Shown here: positions 28,923 to 37,280 of the stretch, in pieces
Position numbering within the stretch: position 1 is the first letter of the stretch
Layout: every line of letters begins with the position of its first letter
DNA from: Bryobacterales bacterium
Lineage (GTDB): Bacteria > Acidobacteriota > Terriglobia > Bryobacterales > Bryobacteraceae
NCBI GenBank assembly: GCA_003163855.1
Contig: PLRJ01000194.1
Coordinates: 79,197 to 118,829, forward strand
Direction of reading: 5' to 3'
Length of the DNA: 39,633 nt
Position numbers and translations under genes: made by a program
Notes under the pieces: model-generated
What the model saw: only the letters and a program-made list of their open reading frames with translations
Databases searched by the model: none
What the model was told of the DNA's origin: nothing

Positions 28923-29603
28923 CTATCTTTCTTTCACCACGAATTCAATCTGATGCTGCCCGCTCGCACCTGTACCCGTGCGGAATGCCTGCGCCGACAA
29001 CCGCCAGTCCGCCACGCCTTTGCCAACTAGGTAATCCTCGGTCGCCAGCGCGCGTTGCAGGCTCATCATCCAATCCCGTTGCTCGTTAGACGAGGCTTGG
29101 CTGATGCCGCGAATCTCGCAACGCGAATTCGGCGCTTTCGACAAGATGGTCGCAATAGAATCCAGCACAATCCGGCTGCGCGGCGTCAAGGCTGCGCTAT
29201 CCGGCTTAAACTCTATGCGTTCATTCTGCAACACACCGTCGATCATCTCCTGAATTACCCGTGCCCGGTCGTCTGCCGGTTCCTCCTGCTTCGTGCCGGC
29301 GTACGCGCCGCTTGGTTCGCCGCTTGTGTACTGAACTTTCACCACGCGCACGCCCTTGACGTGTTCCAGCATGATGCGCGTCTCTTCGCTGGCAATCGCC
29401 GAAGTCTCCGTTCCTGTCAGCAGTACATCCCTTCCGCTGACACTCAGTCCCTCCGGCCTTATCTGATGCGATACCAGCGCGGCACGGCAGCGCGCGGCGA
29501 TGTCTTCCTCAATCATCGGAGCCCTGCTTGCAATACACAGGTAATCCAAAGCGAGAGTAATCGCCACGCACAGGCCCACACTGATACGGCTATTCAATCG
29601 CAT
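28923..29603 (-). CDS. BON plus OmpA-like domain envelope protein
   Basis: This envelope protein of 226 residues has a membrane or uncleaved signal helix (about 7-27), a BON domain (about 31-93, with LSVSGRDVLLTGTE and HVKGVRVVKVQ) and an OmpA-C-like domain (about 120-222). The OmpA domain begins RIEFKPDSAALTPRSRIVLD and retains SLQRALATEDYLVGKGV with the arginine used in peptidoglycan binding. The usual GHTD segment with the binding aspartate reads RGISQASSNE, so binding to the peptide may be altered. The combination resembles ArfA-type proteins. It shares a 14-base overlap with the secreted protein gene upstream. Confidence 0.85.
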   Translation of the reverse strand: MRLNSRISVGLCVAITLALDYLCIASRAPMIEEDIAARCRAALVSHQIRPEGLSVSGRDVLLTGTETSAIASEETRIMLEHVKGVRVVKVQYTSGEPSGAYAGTKQEEPADDRARVIQEMIDGVLQNERIEFKPDSAALTPRSRIVLDSIATILSKAPNSRCEIRGISQASSNEQRDWMMSLQRALATEDYLVGKGVADWRLSAQAFRTGTGASGQHQIEFVVKER

Positions 29604-30201
29604 CCTTCATTGTTGTCCCGAATGCCAATCGCTGCCGCCTTACCGAAATTGCTGGAAATGGCAGCTCATTAGCATTCGTGTACTCCGGCGCCTCCGGATC
29701 AAACAATTTTGACCAATCTTCCCGCCCTTTAGCAAGCGCATGATGGGTCAGCCGGGCCTTGAACTTTTTGCCGTTTATGTAGTACTTCGACTCATCTACC
29801 GCTGAATTGGCAGCCACATGCTCAAGATGCCGCTCCCTTTTGACAATCTTCCCTTCGAAATCGAAGTAATAGTCCACCTTTTCGTACCAGCCGTTTGCCT
29901 CGGTGCCGCCGCCTCCCTGTAACTCCAGCACCACCCACTGAATCCGCGTGCCGTCCATGTACGCCGTGGCTACCGCCGCATCTTCGAAGTCCGGCGGCAG
30001 CTCCGGCAACTCAGCCCACGGATCGGGACCGGAGAAATAGTAAGGCGGCACATCTTTGAACTGCTGCCTCAACTGCTGGCAATAAACATCGATCTCCGCT
30101 TGCTTATTCGTCCACGCCTGCGTTTGCAAAGCGGCTGCCGCCAGCAAAAGCAGCAGCCCCGTTTGCCGCCTAGACAGTAACCCAGCTTCGCTTCTCGGCA
30201 C
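29590..30201 (-). CDS. Secreted protein of unknown function
   Basis: I do not recognise the family. The 203-residue product has a signal peptide (SRRQTGLLLLLAAAALQTQA) and a soluble part with many aromatic residues, including DVPPYYFSGPDPWAELPELP and GWYEKVDYYFDFEGKIVKR, suggesting a beta-rich periplasmic domain. The start is a GTG at 30201 inside the upstream oxidoreductase gene (32-base overlap). No ATG is available before the signal. It overlaps the BON-OmpA gene by 14 bases, so it may belong to the same envelope unit. Confidence 0.75.
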   Translation of the reverse strand: MPRSEAGLLSRRQTGLLLLLAAAALQTQAWTNKQAEIDVYCQQLRQQFKDVPPYYFSGPDPWAELPELPPDFEDAAVATAYMDGTRIQWVVLELQGGGGTEANGWYEKVDYYFDFEGKIVKRERHLEHVAANSAVDESKYYINGKKFKARLTHHALAKGREDWSKLFDPEAPEYTNANELPFPAISVRRQRLAFGTTMKDAIE

Positions 30202-31312
30202 TTTCAGAAACTTTTTCCAGCAGAATCATGCCGTGCAAACCATCCTCAAACGTCGGATAATCCACCGGCGCATTCGCATCCGCAACCTTGGCATAGAACC
30301 GCTTGAAGACCTGCTTATGCGAGTCGTCGTAGCCTTCGCTGTGTCCTCCCGGCAAGTCGGCGAAACTGGCTGCCGCCGGATGGAATAACGATCCATCCTT
30401 TATCAGAATCTGATTCGGCTCATTGCGGTGCCCTATCCAAAGGGTGTCCGGCTGCTCCTGGTTCCACGCCACGCCCGCCTTCGTGCCAAAAATCTGGAAG
30501 GCGAAGTAGTTCTTGCATCCCGCCGACATCTGGCTTACCGTGAACGCGCCGCGCGTGCGTTCGCCTAAATGCAGCAGCACCATGCCGAAATCTTCTGTCT
30601 CGATGGGAAAGCTGTCCACTTCCGCATCCGTGGCTTTCTTCCCGGAAAAAGTCTCCACCGATCCTTTCGGCCGCTTACGGTTTTTGTGAAAGATGGACAA
30701 GTCGGCGCACAACTCCGTGATCTCTTGCCCGGTCAGGTGCTGGATCATATCCATCCAGTGCGATCCGATATCGCCCATCACCCGCAGCTTGCCATTCGAC
30801 TTCGCATCCAGCCGCCAGTTCCAGTCCGTGTCGTAAAGCAGCCAGTCCTGCGAATAAGTGCCCTGCACAATCAGAATCTCGCCCAGTTCGCCGCTCGCTA
30901 TCATCTGCCGCATCTGCTGCACCACCGGGTAGTAGCGCAAATTATGCTGAACGCAGTTCACCGCATTCTTAGCTTTCGCCCCCGCTACCAGTTCACGCGC
31001 TTCCTTCACCGTCATTGTCATCGGCTTCTCGCAAAGCACGGCTTTTCCCGCTTCAATCGCTGCCAGCGACATAGGAAAGTGGTCCACATTCGGAGTACAA
31101 ATGTGAACCGCTTCAATTTCCTTGTTTTCCAGCACGACCTTTAGGTCGCTGGTGGCAAATGGTATCGACATAGCCTCGGCAAACTTGTCCGCCGTTTCCT
31201 GGCGGCTTCCCACCACCGCCGCTATCTCGACATTGCCCAGGCGTCTCACATTTTCGGCATGAACCTTGCCCATAAATCCAGTTCCGACAATCGCAGTCTT
31301 TATTTTCTTCAT
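30170..31312 (-). CDS. Gfo/Idh/MocA-family oxidoreductase
   Basis: This NAD(P)-dependent sugar-type dehydrogenase of 380 residues has a Rossmann domain beginning KIKTAIVGTGFMGKVHAENV, the family lysine in VLCEKPMTM, and a C-terminal alpha/beta domain with GDIGSHWMDMIQHLTG. Typical substrates are sugars or inositols; the specific one cannot be told. The frame opens at 31339, but the ATG at 31312 gives the proper N-terminus. It is the first gene of a minus-strand run ending at 27269, divergent from the PAS kinase across 258 bases. Confidence 0.92.
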   Translation of the reverse strand: MKKIKTAIVGTGFMGKVHAENVRRLGNVEIAAVVGSRQETADKFAEAMSIPFATSDLKVVLENKEIEAVHICTPNVDHFPMSLAAIEAGKAVLCEKPMTMTVKEARELVAGAKAKNAVNCVQHNLRYYPVVQQMRQMIASGELGEILIVQGTYSQDWLLYDTDWNWRLDAKSNGKLRVMGDIGSHWMDMIQHLTGQEITELCADLSIFHKNRKRPKGSVETFSGKKATDAEVDSFPIETEDFGMVLLHLGERTRGAFTVSQMSAGCKNYFAFQIFGTKAGVAWNQEQPDTLWIGHRNEPNQILIKDGSLFHPAAASFADLPGGHSEGYDDSHKQVFKRFYAKVADANAPVDYPTFEDGLHGMILLEKVSESAEKRSWVTV

Positions 31313-31570
31313 AAATTGGTCTCTAAAATCGTATGCCACAGGGAAGTCCTGCTCTCGCTTGCGGCACTCAGAGAAGTATATCGGCGGGCATTATTCCGGC
31401 ATTGCGCAAGGATTCAAACCGCGGGGCGCCAAACCCAATTACGCCCTATCGGGAACGAACACACTGAACGCGGAGTGTATCCTACGTTTACCAGTATCCG
31501 TCTAAAAGCGGCCACAAAAGAAGTCGAACAGTTGAAGATTGGCATCCAATAGCGGATCAAAGGCTGGCTT

Positions 31571-33559
31571 ATGAATGAAGTTGCGGCTGATAGCGCGAAG
31601 TACGATCACACCAGGTTGCAGGCCAGCATTGTTGAGGCCACCAGTGACGTCGTCGTAGCTTTGGACAGCAGCATGAACATACGATACTGTAACCCGGCCG
31701 CCGAGCAACTTTACGGGGTACGGTTGCAGGACGTCGCCGGCAAGCCACTGACGGCCATGCATGGTTATGCCTGGATTCATCCGGACGACGAACAGCGGTG
31801 CCTTAGTGACTTGGCAAGACATGGCAGTTGGAGGGGCGAGTACATCCATATCCTCAACAGCGGTTACCAGCTTGTGGTCGAATCCACCGTCAACATGCTG
31901 ACTCCGGAGACAGGTGGCGGAATGGTGGCGGTCATCCGTGATGTCACCCAAACAAAGAGACTCGAAGCTAAGGCTCGGAAGCGGTCGGAAGAACTGACGC
32001 GAGCCAATGAAGATCTATTGCACTTTGCCTATGCCGTCAGTCACGATTTGCAGACGCCTCTGCGAAACATCGTGAGCTTCGTGCAGTTGCTGTCTGCGAA
32101 ATGCAGGCAAAGTCTGGACGGACAATTGAACGAGCTTATCGGCTTCACTGTAGAAGCCGCCAAACGCATGAGCCTAATGCTTGACGACCTCCTGCGATTT
32201 GCCCAGGCTGCAGGCGAAAAAGCCGATATCACTGAAGACGTGAAGCTGGAGGATGCGCTGTCAGCCGCCCTGGAAGTTTTACAGAGCGCGGTAGAGGAAA
32301 GCCATGCGGTTATTACTCACGATGCCCTTCCGGAGGTCCACTTCGAGAAGGGGCAGATGGTCCAGCTACTCCAGAACCTGATTGGCAATTCTCTTAAGTA
32401 CAGCAGGCCCGGCACAGCACCCCGCGTTCATATAACATCGACCCGCTCAGGACAAGAGTGGCTGGTAACCGTGCGCGACAACGGGATTGGCTTCGATAGT
32501 CAATATTCGGAGCGCATCTTTGGCGTGTTTAAGCGGTTGCACGACAAAGAAGTCGCCGGAACAGGACTTGGGCTAACCATTTGCAAGAGAATCGTGGAGC
32601 GGCGCGGAGGAAGGATCTGGGCCGATGCGGAACCAGGTAAAGGAGCCGCCTTCCACTTTACGATACCGGACCTGGAGCAACAGATACAGGGTGCGCCGGC
32701 AATGACGTGGGATGAAATGCGCTCCTTTCTGGTTCAGAGGTCCTTTCAGCCCAGCCACATTGGCGAGGTCTCGAAAGCGATCGATCTTGCTCCGGCCATT
32801 TTGAGAGAGCCGGACGGCACTATCATGTTTTGGACGCAAGGAGCAAAACGGCTCTTTGGGTTCGATGAGGCTGAAGCGTTAGGGAAACAACTATCTGTGC
32901 TATTGCGCAAGGAGCTGTCAGTTTCGCGCGATGCCGAAGAATCCGCTCTGGCGCGTGACGGGGAATGGAAAGGAGAAATGAAGGCATACCGAAGCGACAA
33001 CAGTGTTGTCTGGCTGGCAGTTCATGAAGTTCTCTATCGCGATGGTAATGGCCGGCCCAAATCGGTAGTTGAGGTCTATAGCGATATCACGCCATTAAAA
33101 CAAGCGGAGGCTGCCCTGATGCACAGTATCGAGCAGCGAGATTTGGCCTTGAGTGCCGCCCAGTTGGGTGTTTGGCGCTGGGATCAGCGGACTGGTGCCG
33201 TGGAATGGTCGCCGACTTTGGAAAGGATGCTAGGAATGGCGCCCGGGTCGTTCGAGGGCACATTTGAGGCTTTTCAAGAGCGGCTTCACCCTGACGACAG
33301 GCGTCCACTTGATGAGCAAATTGAGCGGGCTTTCGCGGCGGCTGCGGATTATCACATCGAGAACCGCTTGCGCCACGTGAACGGCAAGTACGTCTGGGTG
33401 AGAGGTCAGGGTGGAGTCATTCTCGATGAGGAAAAGCGCAAGATAGGTTTAGTCGGCGTTGTGTGGGATATAAGCGAACGCAAGCAGCGAGAGAACGAAC
33501 CCACTGCGCGCGTTGAACCTGGTCAGCCTGAGATGCCTTCCAACAGAGCAGACCTCTAA
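31571..33559 (+). CDS. PAS-HisKA-HATPase-PAS-PAS histidine kinase
   Basis: This soluble kinase of 662 residues starts with a PAS domain (about 16-128), followed by a phytochrome-like HisKA (VSHDLQTPLRNI, His158) and a HATPase domain (N-box Asn273, DNGIGF 303-308, GTGLGL 330-335, ending near 370). Two more PAS units follow, at about 395-515 and 520-645, each ending in a PAC-like stretch (VVEVYSDITPLKQAE; GLVGVVWDISERK). No second kinase core follows. There is no transmembrane segment. An AAAGG about 8 bases before the ATG supports the start. Such HisKA types often pair with CheY-like regulators; two are in the window (9265, 36735). Confidence 0.92.
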   Translation: MNEVAADSAKYDHTRLQASIVEATSDVVVALDSSMNIRYCNPAAEQLYGVRLQDVAGKPLTAMHGYAWIHPDDEQRCLSDLARHGSWRGEYIHILNSGYQLVVESTVNMLTPETGGGMVAVIRDVTQTKRLEAKARKRSEELTRANEDLLHFAYAVSHDLQTPLRNIVSFVQLLSAKCRQSLDGQLNELIGFTVEAAKRMSLMLDDLLRFAQAAGEKADITEDVKLEDALSAALEVLQSAVEESHAVITHDALPEVHFEKGQMVQLLQNLIGNSLKYSRPGTAPRVHITSTRSGQEWLVTVRDNGIGFDSQYSERIFGVFKRLHDKEVAGTGLGLTICKRIVERRGGRIWADAEPGKGAAFHFTIPDLEQQIQGAPAMTWDEMRSFLVQRSFQPSHIGEVSKAIDLAPAILREPDGTIMFWTQGAKRLFGFDEAEALGKQLSVLLRKELSVSRDAEESALARDGEWKGEMKAYRSDNSVVWLAVHEVLYRDGNGRPKSVVEVYSDITPLKQAEAALMHSIEQRDLALSAAQLGVWRWDQRTGAVEWSPTLERMLGMAPGSFEGTFEAFQERLHPDDRRPLDEQIERAFAAAADYHIENRLRHVNGKYVWVRGQGGVILDEEKRKIGLVGVVWDISERKQRENEPTARVEPGQPEMPSNRADL

Positions 33560-33614
33560 ATCAACTGAGTGCGCTGATTGATTCCTGCTAGCCTAACTGT
33601 AAGGGCTACCAGCA

Positions 33615-33962
33615 TTGCGAATCCGAATCCGCTCTGCCAAAATCCGGGTCAGACTGCCCCTTCAAGAAACAGCCTCGTTTAACGGCTTTTCTCCTCTTCA
33701 CCTCTGGCAAAAGCTCTCGCTGCTTCTGTCTTCCTGCTTTGCCGTGGCTGCTCTTGCTGTTTTTAACCTCGTTCTTTGGCATGTGGCCTTTGCTCAATCC
33801 CGCGTAAACAAAACAGATCAAGCGCTGTGGCTCGCCGCGGCAACTGTTTTCTTCCTTCTTTCTTGTCTATGCGCCTGGCCCCCGCGGCGCTCCTCTGCAA
33901 ACGCGTACTTCTACTCGCGCTATCGAATAGAGAACCATTTGCCGAATCCTTATCCGAAATAG
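33615..33962 (+). CDS. Possible small membrane protein
   Basis: The frame from a TTG at 33615 encodes 115 residues with two hydrophobic segments (near 34-58, LSLLLSSCFAVAALAVFNLVL, and near 70-88, LWLAAATVFFLLSCLCAW). I do not recognise it. The weak start, the absence of a clear ribosome binding site and the presence of another hydrophobic frame in the same DNA make it doubtful. If it is not a gene, the stretch 33560-34087 is intergenic. Confidence 0.35.
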   Translation: MRIRIRSAKIRVRLPLQETASFNGFSPLHLWQKLSLLLSSCFAVAALAVFNLVLWHVAFAQSRVNKTDQALWLAAATVFFLLSCLCAWPPRRSSANAYFYSRYRIENHLPNPYPK

Positions 33963-34087
33963 TTACCGGTTTCGGAAGTTCGCGCCTAGCGACCGGTGTG
34001 TTAAGTCAATCAAAACAAACAACACATCCAGGCGACAACTTTCGGTACTTAACGTGCATCAGAACTTGTGTGAAGGGTTTTTCTTCG

Positions 34088-34429
34088 ATGACTGAACCGC
34101 AACTTACCGCTGTTGCTATCCAGCCAGAGTCCACGCGTACTCCGGCTTTCAACTTTATTCAATCTTCGACACTGGTTGTGGAGCGCGTAGGCGCTTGGGC
34201 AGGAGATACTGCCCAGCAATTCGGTGTCCTGGTGGCTGTTCTGATGGCGCCAGCCGTTTTCTCCGTTTATGCCTTCGCGGTTTGGGCCTTGGCCAGTAAC
34301 CTCGGTTTCACAGATACCTTTATCTTTACCTCCGGTGCATTATCCAACTGGTTAATCTGGCTTGCCCTGGCAGTCATGGTTCACATGGCCGCCACCGTTC
34401 TCAAGCGGCATACTCGCCTCGACCGCTAA
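34088..34429 (+). CDS. Small two-helix membrane protein, unknown function
   Basis: The 113-residue product has two transmembrane helices (about 49-73, VLVAVLMAPAVFSVYAFAVWALA, and 84-103, LSNWLIWLALAVMVHMAATV) after a soluble N-terminal third. The frame extends upstream, but the ATG at 34088 has a GAAGGG about 11 bases before it and begins a clean N-terminus. A strong terminator follows 35 bases after the stop, supporting a real transcription unit. Family unknown. Confidence 0.68.
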   Translation: MTEPQLTAVAIQPESTRTPAFNFIQSSTLVVERVGAWAGDTAQQFGVLVAVLMAPAVFSVYAFAVWALASNLGFTDTFIFTSGALSNWLIWLALAVMVHMAATVLKRHTRLDR

Positions 34430-34463
34430 CCTCTTCAAATCTTATAAAGGCTCCGGCTAAAAC

Positions 34464-34499
34464 GGGCGCGATTCTGCAATGGAATCGCGCCTTTTGTTT
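34464..34499 (+). terminator. Rho-independent terminator
   Basis: A perfect 10-base stem (GGCGCGATTC at 34465-34474, GAATCGCGCC at 34482-34491, loop of 7) is followed by TTTTGTTT. It ends the transcript of the small membrane protein gene and lies before the rhomboid gene start. Confidence 0.9.
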
Positions 34500-34533
34500 G
34501 ATATCCTCAAAACTGAGGTTGTCTTCCCACCCG

Positions 34534-35292
34534 ATGGCGTTTAGTTCCCGTCCGTACGTGAATAGGTATCGACCATCTAATCGATTTCCGGTCGGTGTGA
34601 AGTGGCTGCTGATTGTCACTATCAGCATCTCCATCATCTACTATCTCCTCTCGGCACGTTCAGCCAGCTTTCTCGATAATTTTGCCTTGGTTCCTGCTCA
34701 GGTTGTTCAGACTTTCGCCATCTGGCAGCCGGTTACTTACCTTTTCTTGCACGCCGGCATCACCCATCTTCTCTGGAACATGCTGGCTCTCTGGATGTTT
34801 GGCATGGAACTGGAGCGTACCTGGGGCACTGCGCGCTTTCTCCGCTATTACTTTGTTTGCGGTATCTCGGCCGGCCTCTGTGTTGTGCTCGCCGCGTATC
34901 TGTTCGGCGGTACAAACTTGGCAACAGTCGGCTGTTCGGGTGCCATTTACGGTATCTTAGTCGCCTATGCCATCGTTTTTCCGGACCGCACGTTGCTCTT
35001 TGGCTTTCTCATCCCCATCAAAGCCAAATGGTTTGTGATGATTATCGGAGCCGTAGTGCTGCTGCAGTCGCTTGGTGAACTCTTCGGGGGCAAAGCGTCA
35101 GGCATAGCCGTACTGGCCCATTTAGGTGGTCTGGTAACTGGTTTCTTTTATCTCCGCGGACGCCGTCTTTACGCCCAAAGCCAGCATTTGGCTTCGTCCA
35201 GCTATAAAGACTACAAACTGCGCCGGGCCAAGAAGAAGTTCGCCGTTTATCTAAAGAAGCAGGATACGCGCCGCGGGCCGTGGGTTAACTAA
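34534..35292 (+). CDS. Rhomboid-family intramembrane serine protease
   Basis: This rhomboid protease of 252 residues has about six helices. It would cut transmembrane substrates in the membrane. The conserved FLHAGITHLLWNM loop (His73, His78, Asn82), the GCSGAIYG nucleophile motif (Ser135) and AHLGG with catalytic His196 are present. The nucleophile motif has Cys in place of the usual Ala or Phe before Ser. The frame opens at 34498 in the terminator, so the ATG at 34534 is preferred. A basic C-terminal tail follows the last helix (KLRRAKKKFAVYLKKQ). Substrate unknown. Confidence 0.93.
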   Translation: MAFSSRPYVNRYRPSNRFPVGVKWLLIVTISISIIYYLLSARSASFLDNFALVPAQVVQTFAIWQPVTYLFLHAGITHLLWNMLALWMFGMELERTWGTARFLRYYFVCGISAGLCVVLAAYLFGGTNLATVGCSGAIYGILVAYAIVFPDRTLLFGFLIPIKAKWFVMIIGAVVLLQSLGELFGGKASGIAVLAHLGGLVTGFFYLRGRRLYAQSQHLASSSYKDYKLRRAKKKFAVYLKKQDTRRGPWVN

Positions 35293-35398
35293 GCTCTTTA
35301 ACTAACAAGGCCTTTAACCAAGTCCCTGTCTGCTACGTCAATACTTATTAAGCTAAAGTTACTTTTGAGTTCTCCCACAGAGTAAAGGTGAAATTGAC

Positions 35399-36532
35399 AT
35401 GACTTCCCGCCCCTTTCTATCCGCACTTGCCCTGACCGGCCTTTTGGCGCTTCCTTTCTTCATTCCAGCCATCAGCGCCCAGGATCCTACTCCTGCTCCC
35501 TCGCAAAATGGCGAGACAGTGGCGAAGCCAAAAAAGAAGCCCGACGAGCCACCACCGCCCGATCAGCAGAGTATCCCCTCCGAGTTTAAGAAAGCCAAGG
35601 AACCCTCCGGCGACAACCCTACCTACCGTTCGACAGCCACCACCGTTACCGTAGATGTTTCTGTGCTGGACGATCACAATCACTTCATCCCCAGGATTCC
35701 TCAGGCGAACTTCCGCGTGCTGGAGGATGGCGTCCCGCAGGAGATTTCGCAGTTCGGTCAGGGGGAAGCGCCCATGACCATTTGCATGGTCATTGAATTC
35801 AGCGGCCGCTTCCAAGCCTATTGGAGCCGCGGCTGGTACGAAACAAGACAGGCTTCTTACGGCTTCCTGCAAACCTTAAAACCCGATGACGCCATAGCCG
35901 TTGTCGCCTACGATCTGCGCCCGACCATTCTTTCCGATTTTTCCACCGACAAGCGCGGCGCCGAAGAAGCCATGTCTCGTTTAACTATTCCCGGCTTCAG
36001 TGAATCGAACGTCTTCGACGCCCTTACCGACATGGCCAGCCGTATGGAAGCCATTGAGGGCCGCAAAGCCATTTTGTTGCTTGGCACCGGCCTCGATACT
36101 TTTAGCAAGATTACTTTCGACAAAGCACGCAAGTCTTTGCAGGAATCGGGCGTTCCCATCTACACCATCAGCACGTTGCAGATTGCGCGCATGATGGCGG
36201 AATCTCGCGGCGCCATGGACATGGACTTCCTGCAGGCTGACAACGAAATGCGCACCTTCTCCAAAGAAACCGGCGGTCTTAGTTTCTTTCCGCGCTTTCC
36301 CGGCGAATATCCCGACATCTTCCGCCAGATTGAGAACGCACTGCGCGACCAGTACTCGCTTGCCTATCACCCCACCAACGTCGCCAAGGATGGAAAATTC
36401 CGCCGCATCAAAGTCGAGCTTGTTCAAACGAATTCCACCGAGCCGCTGCGCATGGTAAACGAAAAAGGGAAACCGTTTAAATATCAGGTCATCGCTAAGG
36501 CCGGTTACAAAGCTCCGCGCGAAGTGGAATAG
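35399..36532 (+). CDS. Secreted VWFA-related Acidobacterial domain protein
   Basis: This exported protein of 377 residues has a signal peptide (cleavage near ISA-QD, residue 27) and a proline/lysine-rich linker (about 30-75). It then shows the VWFA-related pattern typical of Acidobacteriota: TVTVDVSVLDDHNHFI, NFRVLEDGVPQEISQFGQGEAPMTICMVIEFSG, and later GRKAILLLGTGLDTFSKI, and EIRNALRDQYSLAYHP-like ENALRDQYSLAYHPTN. The usual DxSxS metal site reads EFSGR, so the MIDAS is changed. An AAAGGTG about 9 bases before the ATG supports the start. The role is unknown; copies are highly amplified in the phylum. Confidence 0.9.
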   Translation: MTSRPFLSALALTGLLALPFFIPAISAQDPTPAPSQNGETVAKPKKKPDEPPPPDQQSIPSEFKKAKEPSGDNPTYRSTATTVTVDVSVLDDHNHFIPRIPQANFRVLEDGVPQEISQFGQGEAPMTICMVIEFSGRFQAYWSRGWYETRQASYGFLQTLKPDDAIAVVAYDLRPTILSDFSTDKRGAEEAMSRLTIPGFSESNVFDALTDMASRMEAIEGRKAILLLGTGLDTFSKITFDKARKSLQESGVPIYTISTLQIARMMAESRGAMDMDFLQADNEMRTFSKETGGLSFFPRFPGEYPDIFRQIENALRDQYSLAYHPTNVAKDGKFRRIKVELVQTNSTEPLRMVNEKGKPFKYQVIAKAGYKAPREVE

Positions 36533-36611
36533 CGCAAAGGCCACGGCTGCGCGCCGCCAGGGAGGAAGCAACACGCTAGCCCTTTCGGCGGGCGCTCGAC
36601 ATGTTTCTTAA

Positions 36612-36633
36612 AAGTGAAATCGGTTTTTCACTT
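36612..36633. other. AT-rich hairpin after the VWFA gene
   Basis: AAGTGAAA (36612-36619) pairs perfectly with TTTCACTT (36626-36633) across a 6-base loop. It lies about 80 bases after the VWFA gene stop, has low GC and lacks a following T-run, so it is a weak terminator candidate or an operator-like palindrome for the receiver gene. Confidence 0.3.
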
Positions 36634-36734
36634 GGTACTACTTTTCCTGTCAAGAACTAAATCTTACGCCGTTTGTGTTTGATAGCGACACATTGACACC
36701 CTGCCTGAGGCTCTGCTAACTTCGGCAAGGTTCG

Positions 36735-37202
36735 ATGCGATCTGTCTCTCCTCTCCGTGCTTCTTCCCAGGCCTTGATTCTTATGGTCGATGACAATCGC
36801 GATGGTGTTATCGCGCGCCGTTCTGTCCTTGAGGAACTTGGTTACACGGTCATCTCCGCAGCTTGTGGCGGCGATGCGCTCAAGCTTATGGACGAACATG
36901 ACTTCGACCTTGTCGTAACCGACTTCAGAATGGAGCCTATGGATGGCCTTGAGCTTATCAAGGCCCTGCGCGGCCGCGATTTCGTCAAGCCCATCATCCT
37001 GCTGAGCGGCTTTGCCGAGGCGCTGGGCTTGCGTGCGGATGCCATTGGCGCCGATGCTGTGGTGCAGAAGAGTGCCAATGAAGTGGCTAACCTGCTGCGC
37101 CACACCAAACGGCTGTTGAACACGCCGAAGAAGCCCGCTGCTTCTCAAGTGGGAAGTGATGGAAAGCCGACACGCGCCCGCGGTAACAGCTCAGGATCGT
37201 AA
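36735..37202 (+). CDS. Receiver-only response regulator
   Basis: The 155-residue product is one receiver domain with a short basic tail. Asp19/Asp20 (VDDN), phosphoacceptor Asp63 (VVTDFRMEPMDG), Ser91 (LLSGF) and Lys112 (VVQKSA) are all present. There is no output domain, so it probably acts through protein contacts or relays a phosphate. The tail after about 130 (TPKKPAASQVGSDGKPTR) is disordered. The start ATG at 36735 has no clear ribosome binding site. The nearest histidine kinase is the PAS kinase at 31571, but no close linkage proves a pair. Confidence 0.9.
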   Translation: MRSVSPLRASSQALILMVDDNRDGVIARRSVLEELGYTVISAACGGDALKLMDEHDFDLVVTDFRMEPMDGLELIKALRGRDFVKPIILLSGFAEALGLRADAIGADAVVQKSANEVANLLRHTKRLLNTPKKPAASQVGSDGKPTRARGNSSGS

Positions 37203-37280
37203 GTATACATAGGTTCTGGTGCTTCAAGTACCGCTGCCACCAAGGTCGTGAACGTACTCGTACTGCCCTATATTAGGACC

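Noticed and set aside
31266-31505. Plus-strand frame of 79 codons in the gap before the PAS kinase
   Set aside because: Starts inside the oxidoreductase gene, no recognisable motif, no ribosome binding site.
31502-31951. Minus-strand frame of 149 codons over the PAS kinase start
   Set aside because: Antisense to the PAS domain with a good ribosome binding site on the other strand.
33776-34087. Upstream extension of the small membrane protein at 34088
   Set aside because: The added codons overlap another frame and look unlike protein; the ATG at 34088 has a better ribosome binding site.
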